Position numbers and translations under genes: made by a program. Source: JAVBWI01 sp036677445 (lineage in GTDB: Bacteria > Bacillota > Clostridia > Christensenellales > CAG-138). From it: a stretch of 64,000 nucleotides of DNA. The DNA lies in NCBI GenBank assembly GCA_036677445.1, contig JAVBWI010000007.1:62001-126000 (forward strand), written 5' to 3'. How positions within the stretch are numbered: position 1 is the first letter of the stretch; every line of letters starts with the position of its first letter. Below, in pieces: positions 25,747 through 34,563 of the stretch. Under the pieces are notes generated by a model. It saw only the letters and a program-made list of their open reading frames with translations. It had not been told where the DNA came from and ran no database searches.

Positions 25747-27192
25747 TTATTGAATGTCGGACTGTTTATCATCGCCTGCGGTTGCAATCTTGCCGCCCAC
25801 GATGCCTGCCAGTAAAGCCCTTATATCAATACCCATGCCCTGCGCGAAACCCTCCGTGATCTGTGTCGTGCCATTGACAATGTCCTGAAGCAGTTTTGCG
25901 CTGTTTCCCTCGCCATACATAGTGATCTTATCAACTTTGCCTAACGGTTCGGCCACGTTTTTCGCGATATCAGGCAGCGCCTGCATCACCATTTCGATGA
26001 TAGCCGCCTGTCCATATTTCTTCATGGCTTCCGCTTTTCTGTCGATACCTTCTGCTTCAGCCGTTGCCTTCGCTCTGATTGACTCGGCTTCGGCCAGACC
26101 AGTCGCTTTAATACCGGCGGCCTCCTGCTCCCGGGCAAAGCGCATTGCCTCAGCCTGCACCCTTTTGGCTTCAGCGTCCTGTTCCTGCTCGAATTTCTTA
26201 GCTTCCGCTTCCTTCTGACGTTTAAACAGACTCGCCTGCGCCTCTTGTTCCTGACGATAACGATCCGCATCAGCCTGTGCGCGAATTTGGGCGTCCAGAG
26301 TCTGCTTGGCAATTTCAACTTCCTGTTTCCTCAACTGTGCTTCGCGCTCGGCCTTGGCAATCTGTGCGTTGACGGTCGCAGTCTCAATACTTTTTTTCTG
26401 TTCCTGCTCCTGGATTTTATAAGAGGCATCCGCCTGCGCCTTCTTGCTGTCGGATACGATTTTCAGCTCGGCTTTTTTAATATCCAGTTCCGTGTTTTTT
26501 TGTGCAATTTCCGTATCAGAACGGACTCTTGCGTCATTGGCCGCTTTATCCGCATCAGCCTGGGCAATGGCTACATCCCGGTCGGCCTGAGCCTTTGCTA
26601 TCGCCGCGTTCTTTTTAATCAGCGAGGTGTTGTCCGCACCCAGGTCCCTGATGAGGCCGTTTTCATCCGTAACGTTCTGAATATTGCAGGAAAGTATTTC
26701 AATACCCAATTTGTCCATATCCTTGGACGCTTTCTGCATGACCTGGTCAGAAAAGGAATCCCTGTCCGTATTGATTTCTTTTAAGGAAAGAGTTCCGATA
26801 ATCTCTCTCATATTGCCCTGCAGAGAATCCTGGAGATCGAGTGTAATTTCTTCTGGCCGCTTGTTTAAAAAATTCTTGGCAGCCAATTTGATTCCCTCCG
26901 TGGTGGGCGAAATGCGGACTTTGGCGACAGCATCCACATTGACATTGATAAAATCGTTGGTTGGAACAGACTGCTCCGTTTTTATATCCACTGTCATTTG
27001 TCCGAGATATAGCTTATCCAACCTCTCCAGAAACGGAATTTTGATTCCGGCCCGGCCAATCAGTATCTTACCGTCCTTCTTCAGGCCGGAAATAATATAC
27101 GCCTGATCGGGCGGCGCTTTCACATAACCGATCATGATCAGAATAAGTACGAACAGAATAAAAAACATAAAGGGAAGAGTATATTCCATCAT
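25747..27192 (-). CDS. floT: Flotillin-like SPFH domain protein
   Basis: A 481-aa flotillin (FloT/YuaG type). An N-terminal membrane segment (residues about 5-25) is followed by the SPFH/PHB domain (about 28-190, with DKLYLGQMTVDIKTEQSVPTND), then a long Ala/Glu/Gln/Lys-rich coiled coil (about 195-405) with the repeated EA motifs of flotillins, and a C-terminal segment ending in TAGDDKQSDIQ. Flotillins scaffold membrane microdomains and affect fluidity and signalling. The nfeD gene that often accompanies them is absent. Several stretches look lower in GC than neighbouring genes. GGAGG lies 6 nt before the ATG, and a promoter at 27242-27270 makes it monocistronic. Confidence 0.94.
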   Translation of the reverse strand: MMEYTLPFMFFILFVLILIMIGYVKAPPDQAYIISGLKKDGKILIGRAGIKIPFLERLDKLYLGQMTVDIKTEQSVPTNDFINVNVDAVAKVRISPTTEGIKLAAKNFLNKRPEEITLDLQDSLQGNMREIIGTLSLKEINTDRDSFSDQVMQKASKDMDKLGIEILSCNIQNVTDENGLIRDLGADNTSLIKKNAAIAKAQADRDVAIAQADADKAANDARVRSDTEIAQKNTELDIKKAELKIVSDSKKAQADASYKIQEQEQKKSIETATVNAQIAKAEREAQLRKQEVEIAKQTLDAQIRAQADADRYRQEQEAQASLFKRQKEAEAKKFEQEQDAEAKRVQAEAMRFAREQEAAGIKATGLAEAESIRAKATAEAEGIDRKAEAMKKYGQAAIIEMVMQALPDIAKNVAEPLGKVDKITMYGEGNSAKLLQDIVNGTTQITEGFAQGMGIDIRALLAGIVGGKIATAGDDKQSDIQ

Positions 27193-27241
27193 AGTATACC
27201 TCCGATTTTATTGTAGTGAATACATTCTCTCAAACATATCT

Positions 27242-27270
27242 ATCCTAACAATAACTATGCGATAAGTCAA
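27242..27270 (-). promoter_or_regulatory. Promoter of the flotillin gene
   Basis: TTGACT (27265-27270), 17 nt, TAGGAT (27242-27247) on the minus strand. Confidence 0.6.
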
Positions 27271-27365
27271 TTTATACATCTTTATATATATTACGTTAAT
27301 TTGGATAATGAACATAAACAAAATAGGACGTTTCTGCAGGCACTGATGTTATAGGCAGTATTACG

Positions 27366-27385
27366 CCTGACCCCGGTGGGTCAGG
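27366..27385. terminator. Small GC-rich hairpin
   Basis: CCTGACCC-CGGT-GGGTCAGG, an 8-bp perfect stem without a T tract, immediately left of repeat copy C. Confidence 0.4.
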
Positions 27386-27387
27386 CT

Positions 27388-27450
27388 TCAAATCGGATTG
27401 AAAGTGAAGGATTGCGATCCCCTACCCCCAAGGGAGAGGGTTTGTCGACA
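27388..27450 (+). repeat. Dispersed hairpin repeat, copy C (right half only)
   Basis: It matches the right half of copies A and B: TCAAATCGGATTGAAAGTG, then a GGATTGCGATCCCC hairpin, then CCCCCAAGGGAGAGGGTTTGTCGA. The left half is replaced by a different hairpin (27366-27385). The TTTGTCGA end equals the right terminus of copy B. Confidence 0.7.
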
Positions 27451-27455
27451 GCCTG

Positions 27456-27480
27456 CGGCGCGTCCCAAACGGACGCGCCG
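27456..27480 (-). terminator. Terminator-like hairpin after the regulator-kinase operon
   Basis: A 10-bp stem (CGGCGCGTCC with GGACGCGCCG) with a 5-nt loop, about 40 nt beyond the last stop codon of the minus-strand operon. Confidence 0.5.
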
Positions 27481-27518
27481 GTCTTTTGCCTGAAACAGGC
27501 TAAGTTTTTCCCGCACGT

Positions 27519-28514
27519 TTACCGCCCAGGCGTCGGCACGGGCGCAGGCGTGGGCAACGGCACGGGCGCGGGCGACGGCGCGGGCGTTTCACGTGCGGCT
27601 TCCACCGCGCTTTCTTGCACAGCTACAGGCGGGTACTCATCCGCCTGCTCGGGATCCCAATACCCCCATAGGCAGGATTCCCAGCCCAGCGGATAGATAT
27701 TGAACTGCACGATCCGGATATCCGGATACGTGACGCGCGCCATGTAGCATTCGCCCTCGCTCATGCGGATTTTGCAGTCCACCAGCACGTCGTTGGCCGG
27801 ATCGAGAAAATCCCACTGGATGCCGTCGAGCATGACCTCCTCGATGCGGCGGCCATTTGCAAAGCTCTTTTCGATAAGCGGGGAAACGGACCCTACAATC
27901 CGTTCGACGTCCCGCTGCGCCGCGTCCATGAGCGAACGATCCACATCGGCAAACGTATCGCCTTTCGTCAGCTCGGACTCTGGCGTCAGCTTATCCACAA
28001 AGCGGATCTGGCCGGTCGTGGAATCCATGTAGCAGGTGTAGCGCGCCTTTTGGTAATCCACGCTGCCTGCGAACACTTCGTAAGCGCCGCCCACCATGCC
28101 CTCGTATTTGTAATAATGCGAATAGAGCGTCTCGCCCTGCAGGTCGTCGCCGAATACGGTTTTGATCATGTCCGCGGCGAGCGACGCGGCGTATTGGTAA
28201 TCTATGTCGTTGACCGTCGGTGACGACGAGTTTTCGTCGATTACATCCACAGCCGAAAATCCGTGCTGTTCGGCGAAGGGATCGGCCCGTTCCCGCGGCG
28301 CTAACGCCTCCGTGGCTGCAGGCGCGGGCGTCACCTCCGCAGAAGACGTCTGTGCGGCCGCGCTTTCGAGCAGCACCGTCTGGTTGCCGCGCGCATTCCG
28401 GCTTACGCGTATGCCGCCCAGAAGCAGCGCGGCGCTAAGCCCGATGGCGGCGACCGCCCCAAGCGGCAGCCAAATGCGTTTCAAAATGCTTTTGATCTTT
28501 TCCACGTTATGCAT
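27519..28514 (-). CDS. Membrane-anchored extracellular protein of a two-component operon
   Basis: A 331-aa protein I do not recognise. A short basic N terminus (HNVEKIKSILKRI) precedes one membrane helix (residues about 15-35), and the rest should face outward: an Ala/Thr/Pro linker, a folded middle region (about 85-290, with YAASLAADMIKTVFGDDL and YTCYMDSTTGQIRFVDKLTPESEL, reminiscent of PepSY/YcdB-like folds but not certain), and a Pro-rich tail (APSPAPVPLPTPAPVP). The ATG at 28512-28514 follows AGGA at 7 nt. It is 40 nt after the histidine kinase gene on the same strand, so it is probably a signalling partner or target. Confidence 0.75.
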   Translation of the reverse strand: MHNVEKIKSILKRIWLPLGAVAAIGLSAALLLGGIRVSRNARGNQTVLLESAAAQTSSAEVTPAPAATEALAPRERADPFAEQHGFSAVDVIDENSSSPTVNDIDYQYAASLAADMIKTVFGDDLQGETLYSHYYKYEGMVGGAYEVFAGSVDYQKARYTCYMDSTTGQIRFVDKLTPESELTKGDTFADVDRSLMDAAQRDVERIVGSVSPLIEKSFANGRRIEEVMLDGIQWDFLDPANDVLVDCKIRMSEGECYMARVTYPDIRIVQFNIYPLGWESCLWGYWDPEQADEYPPVAVQESAVEAARETPAPSPAPVPLPTPAPVPTPGR

Positions 28515-28554
28515 CCCCTTTTCCTGATGATGGGTGCATCCTACCGCCCGTTTG

Positions 28555-29985
28555 TCACGAAGTTCCAACGGAGTTGTCAGAAAGTTGTAAAAATGAAAGC
28601 ACCGCCGTCGTACCCCGCCCCATCTCGGAATCGAATGTCAGCTCCAGCTCCAACCGCTGCGCGATGCGGCTGCACAGTGCCAGCCCCAGCCCCGCGCCGC
28701 CCTCGCTGCGGGAGCGGGACTTATCCACACGGAAGAACGGCTCGGTAATGTGCCGCAGCGCGTCGGGAGCGATGCCGCAGCCGTCATCGCGCACACAGGC
28801 GTGCGCCGCGTCCGCCGTGATCCACACATTGCCGCCCTTGCCCGCGGCGCGCAGGGCGTTCTGTACGAGATTCAAAAACAGCATGTACAAAAGCGCGCCG
28901 TCGCTGTTCCACACGGTATCCCCCGCGCCGATATGCAGCACGACCCCCCGTTTGCGCGCGGCCCGCCCCACTGTCGCGGCAATATCGGCAAACAGTTCCC
29001 GCAACGAAATGGGCTCGCGGGCAGGTTCGTCTTCCCTTAGCCTCGTAAGGAGCAGCAGCTTTTCGGATAAATCGGAAAGCCTGACGCTTTCCCTGCGGAT
29101 ATAGGCCAGCGCGTCAAAGCGCTCCTCCTCCGTGATGGCGGCTTCCAACAGGTATTGCGCATAACCGCCGATAGCGGTGAGCGGCGTGCGCATCTCGTGG
29201 GCAAGGTCGTCGATAAAGCGCTGCTTCTGCTCCGCGGCGGCGGAAAGCGCGCCCATTTGCGCCTGTATCTCGCCGGCCATGTGGTTAAAGCTTCGTGCAA
29301 GCTCCCCAACCTCATCACGGCTGAATACCTGCGCGCGTACGCCATAGGAACCGGATGCAATCGCGCGCGCGGTACCCGAAAGCGTTTGTATGGGCTGGGT
29401 CAATCGCTTGAGCATGAGCATGAGCGCCGCGCAGAGCGCAAGCGATATGCCTATGCTTTCCCATACAAGCGTACGCGTGAGCGTATCCATGCGTGCCTGC
29501 ATGCCCGCGATGGAACGGGCGGTAATGAGCGAGTACTTCGTCTCCTCCCCGTTTCCCGTGACGACGAGCTTCTCCCCGCTTCCCTCCACATACAGGCAGG
29601 GCGCGCCGTCTGTGCCGCGCACGGCGGACGCCTGTACACCTTCCGCCTGCGGCCCCGGCGCGCCTGCCTGATCCGGCAGGTTGGAATACGCGATATCCCC
29701 GTCCATACGCAGCGCAAGATACAGGCCCTGCGCGGCGTAATAATCCGCATAGTTCTTGTACAGGCTTTGGCGCACGGTTTTCTCCGCCGCCGTGCCGCGC
29801 GCAAGCGCGGCTGCAAAATCCCGCGCAAAAGCGTCCGCGATAAAGCCGTGTTCGGTAAACGCGCGCTCGCGCTCGGAGGCGAGCGCCGTTTCATACGCCG
29901 CGTCGGCCAGCAAAAACGCGCCCGCGTTGAACGCGAACAGGAAGAGCAGCAGCGTGAAGAGAAATATCTTCTGCCAGTATTTCAT
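28555..29985 (-). CDS. Sensor histidine kinase
   Basis: A 476-aa membrane histidine kinase. Two membrane helices (about 8-28 and 172-192) enclose an extracytoplasmic sensor of about 140 residues. A HAMP segment (about 193-245), the HisKA box with phospho-acceptor His263 in DDLAHEMRTPL, and the ATPase domain with the N box (LNLVQNALRAA), G1 (DDGCGIA) and G2 (GGAGLGLAL) follow. It autophosphorylates and passes phosphate to the regulator encoded just upstream; the ATG overlaps that gene by 4 nt (ATGA). The signal is unknown. Confidence 0.95.
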   Translation of the reverse strand: MKYWQKIFLFTLLLFLFAFNAGAFLLADAAYETALASERERAFTEHGFIADAFARDFAAALARGTAAEKTVRQSLYKNYADYYAAQGLYLALRMDGDIAYSNLPDQAGAPGPQAEGVQASAVRGTDGAPCLYVEGSGEKLVVTGNGEETKYSLITARSIAGMQARMDTLTRTLVWESIGISLALCAALMLMLKRLTQPIQTLSGTARAIASGSYGVRAQVFSRDEVGELARSFNHMAGEIQAQMGALSAAAEQKQRFIDDLAHEMRTPLTAIGGYAQYLLEAAITEEERFDALAYIRRESVRLSDLSEKLLLLTRLREDEPAREPISLRELFADIAATVGRAARKRGVVLHIGAGDTVWNSDGALLYMLFLNLVQNALRAAGKGGNVWITADAAHACVRDDGCGIAPDALRHITEPFFRVDKSRSRSEGGAGLGLALCSRIAQRLELELTFDSEMGRGTTAVLSFLQLSDNSVGTS

Positions 29986-30641
29986 CGCGGCGTCTCCAGT
30001 CGGTATCCCAGCTTATAAACCGTCTTGATCCGGCCCGAAAGCCCCAGCTTTTTGCGCAGTTTTTGGATATGGACGTCTACCGTCCGGGTATCGCCCATAT
30101 AGTCGAACCCCCAGGCAAGCTCCAGCAGCTTTTCGCGCGAGAGCGCAAGGTTCCGGTTCAATATGAGCGTTTCGAGCAGCGCGAATTCCTGCGGCGTCAA
30201 CTCCACGTCCTCGCCCATTACCTGCGCTTCGCGCGCGTCCAGGTCGATGCGCATACCGTCAAGCTCGAACACGCTTTCCTGCCGCTTTGCCCTTCGCAGT
30301 ACGGCCTGTATGCGCGCCACCACCTCCAGCGTTTCAAAGGGCTTGACGATGTAATCGTCCGCGCCCATATCCAGCCCCAGCACGCGGTCGGAAAGGCCGG
30401 CGCGCGCCGTCAGCAGTATGACGGGCACCTGCGTATCCGGCCGCCTGCGCATTACCTCCAGGCCACTCAAGCCCGGCAGCATGATATCCAGCAGCACGAG
30501 GTCCACGCCGCCGTTTTGGAGGAGTCTAAGCGCCTCCAACCCGTCATAGGCGCGCAGGCAAGCGTGCCCCACCAGCGTAAGGTTGCGCCAAAGCAGCTCG
30601 TTGATCGGCTGCTCGTCCTCCACGATGAGTATGTGCGCCAT
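29982..30641 (-). CDS. OmpR-family response regulator
   Basis: A 219-aa DNA-binding response regulator. The receiver domain (1-115) has the acidic pair Glu9-Asp10, the phospho-acceptor Asp52 (LLDIMLPG) and the switch Lys in DYIVKPFE. The C-terminal winged helix (about 125-217) ends with the recognition pattern TRTVDVHIQKLRKKL and YKLGYRLE. ATG at 30639-30641, with AGGGG 7-8 nt upstream; the GTG codon just before it is too close to that site. First gene of a regulator-kinase-anchored protein operon. Confidence 0.96.
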   Translation of the reverse strand: MAHILIVEDEQPINELLWRNLTLVGHACLRAYDGLEALRLLQNGGVDLVLLDIMLPGLSGLEVMRRRPDTQVPVILLTARAGLSDRVLGLDMGADDYIVKPFETLEVVARIQAVLRRAKRQESVFELDGMRIDLDAREAQVMGEDVELTPQEFALLETLILNRNLALSREKLLELAWGFDYMGDTRTVDVHIQKLRKKLGLSGRIKTVYKLGYRLETPR

Positions 30642-30737
30642 CACACCACCCCTATGTCATAATACCAACACTTTATTATGAAATTGTAAACACGATTAAT
30701 TCGAGAGGCCCATTTGCGGGATTTAATCATATCGGGA

Positions 30738-30770
30738 GTATAAAAAAGCGGCGTAAAAAAACGCCGCTTT
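30738..30770 (-). terminator. Terminator of the ruv-proS-MBL operon
   Basis: AAAGCGGCGT/ACGCCGCTTT (30745-30754 with 30761-30770), followed on the minus strand by TTTTTTA, about 45 nt past the stop of the MBL gene. Confidence 0.8.
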
Positions 30771-30816
30771 GCAATCTTGTACATCTATCACATGGAACGC
30801 GCCCCTGGGAAGCTTA

Positions 30817-31629
30817 TCATATTTCGTAGGTCGACATTTCCCGCGCAATTTCCGCAGCGGGGAAATCCACCTGCGCTTCCTGCAGCACCAGCTCATCCGG
30901 TATGCCGCCGCCCCAGATATGCGTACACAACAGCCTGCCCACGCCTGCGCTGCGCGCAAGCGTGCCTACCTCGCGGGCGGTCAGATGCGGCGCGAACTCG
31001 GTGGTCTTTTCCTTTGCCATCATGCCGGTATCCGCCAGCAGCAGCGATGCGTTTTTGCACAGCGGCACCAAATCTTCATGCCAGCCGGTATCACCCGTAT
31101 AAAACAGGCGGCGCGGCGGCGCCTCTTCGCCATACGACGGCGGGCGCGGCGGCTCTTCCTCCACGATATCCATGGCGAAAGAACGCACGGGGTGCAGCAT
31201 ACGGTGGAGCGTAACATTTAGCGAACCAAAGCGCAGCTTCATACCGTCCTCGGCTCTGACCATATCGAACGTACCGGCGGAGGCAAGCATGCGGAATTCC
31301 GCTTCCGGCGCGCCGGGCGCAATCACATGCAGCGGGGTGGGTACGGGCACACCCCGTTTGTGCAGCTGCTGCAGCGCGTAGCGCAGCACAAGCATATCCG
31401 ACATATGGTCGCTGTGCAGGTGCGAAAGCAGTATGGCGTCCACCTGCTGCAGCGAACATACGGTAAGCAACCGCGAAAGCGCGCCTGCGCCAAGATCCAG
31501 CACCAGCCGCACCTGTTTATCGGATGGACGGTTGCGTCCGGGCACGGCGGGCGCCTCCAGCAAATAGGAGGAGCATGCGCCGCCCGGCGCGGGGAAGGGC
31601 CCGTAGCGGCCCAGCACCGTTAACTTCAC
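30817..31629 (-). CDS. Metallo-beta-lactamase-fold hydrolase (RNase Z-like)
   Basis: A 270-aa MBL-fold protein. The zinc motif HLHSDH is intact (His70, His72, Asp74, His75), and further ligands appear as HPV (near 150), YTGDTGW and THIW near the end. The overall layout resembles ribonuclease Z or AtsA-type hydrolases; the substrate is not readable. The start is GTG (31627-31629), lying 1 nt beyond the stop of the preceding ECF gene (TAATGTG), so translation is coupled. Last gene of the long minus-strand operon. Confidence 0.88.
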   Translation of the reverse strand: MKLTVLGRYGPFPAPGGACSSYLLEAPAVPGRNRPSDKQVRLVLDLGAGALSRLLTVCSLQQVDAILLSHLHSDHMSDMLVLRYALQQLHKRGVPVPTPLHVIAPGAPEAEFRMLASAGTFDMVRAEDGMKLRFGSLNVTLHRMLHPVRSFAMDIVEEEPPRPPSYGEEAPPRRLFYTGDTGWHEDLVPLCKNASLLLADTGMMAKEKTTEFAPHLTAREVGTLARSAGVGRLLCTHIWGGGIPDELVLQEAQVDFPAAEIAREMSTYEI

Positions 31630-31630
31630 A

Positions 31631-32197
31631 TTACTTCAACTGCCTTTTTGTTGTTGTAGGGAAATCGTCCTTGCGGACGGTAAAGCCGTTCCCCTGCCGA
31701 TAGGTTTTCCCGCCCATCAAAAATAATACGGGCACGGCAATGACGCCGCCCGCGATCAACTGCAGGAGGTTGAACGGCAACCCGATGGCCGCAAGCGCGT
31801 AATTGCCGCGGATGATCAGATCATAGAGGAAATATCCCAGCACCATGACTCCGCCGCTATAGCATACGGATTTTACGAGGTGGAGAAGCGAATGCCCGCG
31901 TTTGGCGAAGGCTGCGAACACGAACGCCATAATCGCCTTGATCACGAGGCTTGCCGGCGCGTAAACGGCCTGCCCGGCAAATATATCCGCAAACGCGGAG
32001 CCCAGGCCCGCGGCAAGCGCCGCCCACGGTCCGCCCAGCAATGCGGCCGCGACGTATATGCCCACGTCGCCCAGCGTCCAATACCCCGCCAGCGCCTCCT
32101 GATAATGAATATCAATGCGCAGAAGCCACGTCAACAGCAGAATCACCACGAACATAACGGCTGCAAGTATCAGCGTTTTGTTGTCGGCTTTCTTCAT
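31631..32197 (-). CDS. ECF transporter S component
   Basis: A 188-aa membrane protein with five to six helices and the same core as the protein at 6295-6798: LGDVGIYVAAALLGGPWAALAAG, SAFADIFAG, SLVIKAIMAFVFA and GLPFNLLQLIAGG. It should be the solute-binding subunit of an energy-coupling-factor importer; the energising module is elsewhere in the genome. The substrate is unknown. GGAGGG lies 10 nt before the ATG. It is 22 nt downstream of proS and overlaps the MBL control region, so it is part of that operon. Confidence 0.82.
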   Translation of the reverse strand: MKKADNKTLILAAVMFVVILLLTWLLRIDIHYQEALAGYWTLGDVGIYVAAALLGGPWAALAAGLGSAFADIFAGQAVYAPASLVIKAIMAFVFAAFAKRGHSLLHLVKSVCYSGGVMVLGYFLYDLIIRGNYALAAIGLPFNLLQLIAGGVIAVPVLFLMGGKTYRQGNGFTVRKDDFPTTTKRQLK

Positions 32198-32219
32198 GGG
32201 CTGTTATCCCTCCGTTCCC

Positions 32220-33662
32220 TTAATAGGCCTTTGCAAAATAGGTGAGCGCGTGCGCGGGCTTCCCGCAATGCACGCAGACATCGGAAAGCTGCTTCTGTTC
32301 GAACGGCATGCAGCGGGTGCTGGCGCCGCCGGTCTTTTCCTTGATCTCCATCTCGCACGCGGTCTCGCCGCACCACATGGCGCGGACAAAGCCATGCTGC
32401 ACGCCTTCGCGGAGCTGTTCGAACGTCGTCGCATCCACCGTGCGGCTTTCGCGCAGCTTCAGCGCCTTGTCAAACAGGCCCCGGTGTACATCGTCAAGCA
32501 TACCCTGTATGGTGTTCGCCAAACCCTCCATGGGTACGAACTGCTTCTTGAGATCGTCGCGGCGCACTACGACCACCTGGTTTTGTTCGATATCCTTGGG
32601 GCCGATTTCGATGCGCAGCGGCACGCCCTTCATTTCCCACTGGTTGAATTTCCAGCCCGCGGACTGTTCGCTGTCGTCCACCTTGGCGCGAATGCCCGCA
32701 TCGTTGAGCATGTGCAGCAGCTCGCCGGCCTTTTCCAGCACGCCGGGCTTATGCTGGGCGATGGGCAGTATCACCGCCTGTATGGGCGCCACGCGCGGCG
32801 GCAGCACCAGGCCGCGGTCGTCGCCGTGCACCATGATGAGCCCGCCGATCATGCGGGTGGAGGTGCCCCACGAGGTGGTAAAGCAGTACTCCAGCTTGCC
32901 TTCCCTGCTTAAGTATTGAATATCGTAGCCCTTGGCAAAATTATCAGCCATATTGTGCGAGGTGCCCATCTGCAGCGCCTTGCCGTCCTGCATCATGGCC
33001 TCCATGGTGTAGGTGGCGTACGCGCCCGCAAACTTTTCCTTCTCGCTCTTGCGGCCCGTCACGACGGGAATGGCCAGTACGTTCTGCGCAAACTCGCGGT
33101 ACACGCCGAGCATGCGCATGGTCTCTTCCTGCGCCTCGTCAAATGTGGCGTGCGCGGTATGGCCCTCCTGCCAGAGAAATTCGCTAGTGCGAAGAAAGGG
33201 GCGCGTGCTTTTTTCCCAGCGCACGACGTTGCACCATTGGTTCATCAGCATGGGCAGGTCACGGTAGGACTGTATCCATTTGGAATACATGGAGCCTATG
33301 ACGGTCTCGCTGGTGGGGCGGATCGCCAGGCGTTCGGTCAGTTTCTCGCTGCCGCCGTGCGTTACCCACGCGACTTCGGGCGCAAAGCCCTCGACATGCT
33401 CCGCTTCCTTAAGCAGCAGGCTTTCGGGTATGAACAACGGGAAATAGGCGTTGACATGCCCGGTATCCTTAAAGCGCCTATCCATCTGCGCCTGTATCAG
33501 CTCCCACACGCCGTATCCGTAGGGCTTGATGACCATGCAGCCCTTGACGTCGGAGTAATCCACCATATCCGTTTTGAGTATAACGTCGGTATACCATTGG
33601 GGGAAGTCTTCGTCCCGCTTTGCGATGTGCTTGACGAATTCCTGGTCGTTGTTCTTTGCCAT
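32220..33662 (-). CDS. proS: Prolyl-tRNA synthetase, archaeal/eukaryotic type
   Basis: A 480-aa class II synthetase that charges tRNA-Pro. The short form without an editing insertion, the start FVKHIAKRDEDFPQWYTDVI, motif 2 (NVVRWEKSTRPFLRTSEFLWQEGH) and motif 3 (GGLIMVHGDDRGLVLPPRVAP) place it in the archaeal/eukaryote-like ProS type found in some bacteria. The C-terminal domain has Cys residues (TACEM, TRCMP, DVCVHCGK) that may bind zinc. GAAGGAG is 6-7 nt before the ATG at 33660-33662; upstream in-frame sequence is not homologue-like. Confidence 0.97.
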   Translation of the reverse strand: MAKNNDQEFVKHIAKRDEDFPQWYTDVILKTDMVDYSDVKGCMVIKPYGYGVWELIQAQMDRRFKDTGHVNAYFPLFIPESLLLKEAEHVEGFAPEVAWVTHGGSEKLTERLAIRPTSETVIGSMYSKWIQSYRDLPMLMNQWCNVVRWEKSTRPFLRTSEFLWQEGHTAHATFDEAQEETMRMLGVYREFAQNVLAIPVVTGRKSEKEKFAGAYATYTMEAMMQDGKALQMGTSHNMADNFAKGYDIQYLSREGKLEYCFTTSWGTSTRMIGGLIMVHGDDRGLVLPPRVAPIQAVILPIAQHKPGVLEKAGELLHMLNDAGIRAKVDDSEQSAGWKFNQWEMKGVPLRIEIGPKDIEQNQVVVVRRDDLKKQFVPMEGLANTIQGMLDDVHRGLFDKALKLRESRTVDATTFEQLREGVQHGFVRAMWCGETACEMEIKEKTGGASTRCMPFEQKQLSDVCVHCGKPAHALTYFAKAY

Positions 33663-33700
33663 ATGAAACTCCTTCGTATATGTTTGCGCCGGTTCAGGCG

Positions 33701-34516
33701 TCATTCCCTTATGATCTCGTCGAGCAGGCTGTCCAGATCCACATCCTCGTCGGACAAATCGGCGGCCGCCTGCGGGTAAGCCTTTGCGCCCTTGCCGATC
33801 ACCTCATCCACCGTCCACACTCGCTCCTCGTCGTCTTCATCCACCGGGGCAGGCTGCGGCGGCGCGGGCGGTTGCGGCTCGGGCCTCTGCGGCTCGGGCT
33901 TCTGCGGTTCCGGCGCGGGCTCTTCCTTGGCCTTGGCCGTCTCGGCGGGAATCTCCCTGCCCTGCAGCTGGTAAATACCGTGCATCAGCTCCTGCGGGTT
34001 TTTGTATTCCTCGGGCAGCTTGCCGGCCTGCGTGCTGATAAGCGCGGAGAGACCTTTGCCCTCCGCGAGTATTTCAGGGGTCTCGTCCCTGAGAGCGTCC
34101 AGCGACTTGGCGAAGGTTTCCGCCTGTATGCGCGCCTGCCTGGCCGCATCGTGCAGCGACGCATTGAGCGCGCGCAAACGCGCTTCAAAATCCTGCACGG
34201 AGGCTTCCGTCTGCGCAAGCCTGCGCGTGGACTCGGCCTGTGCCGCTTCCACGATAGAGGCGGCGCGGGCGGTTGCATCCTGCACCAATTGATCGGCCTC
34301 TGACGCGAGCAAATTCTTCTTGGCTTCCGCATCCCGAATAATCTTTTGCGCTTGCGCCTCGGCGTCCGCTATGCGACGTGAAGCGCTGCTCTGCGCTTCG
34401 GTCAGCGCCTGCACGATGGCCTGTTCCTGCGCGTGATAGGCCTCAACCTGCTTATTGAGCGCCTGTATCTGGGCATTCAACTGCTCTACCTGCAGCTCCA
34501 TGTCCCGCCTCTTCAT
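33701..34516 (-). CDS. DivIVA-like coiled-coil protein
   Basis: A 271-aa protein with a continuous coiled coil from residue 3 to about 165 (heptad-rich MELQVEQLNAQIQALNKQVEAY, then Ala/Gln/Glu-rich repeats including IIRDAEAKKNLLASEADQLVQDATARAASIVEAAQAES, which resembles DivIVA C-terminal helices). A Pro-Glu-Lys-Gln-rich linker and a short acidic tail (EDVDLDSLLDEIIRE) follow. It lacks the N-terminal membrane-binding loop of true DivIVA, so it may be a relative that works through a partner. GGAGGG lies 8 nt before the ATG. It is between ruvB and proS. Confidence 0.75.
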   Translation of the reverse strand: MKRRDMELQVEQLNAQIQALNKQVEAYHAQEQAIVQALTEAQSSASRRIADAEAQAQKIIRDAEAKKNLLASEADQLVQDATARAASIVEAAQAESTRRLAQTEASVQDFEARLRALNASLHDAARQARIQAETFAKSLDALRDETPEILAEGKGLSALISTQAGKLPEEYKNPQELMHGIYQLQGREIPAETAKAKEEPAPEPQKPEPQRPEPQPPAPPQPAPVDEDDEERVWTVDEVIGKGAKAYPQAAADLSDEDVDLDSLLDEIIRE

Positions 34517-34563
34517 GTGGATAGCCCTCCGTTTCACAAAATAAGACTCAACCTGTTCGGACT

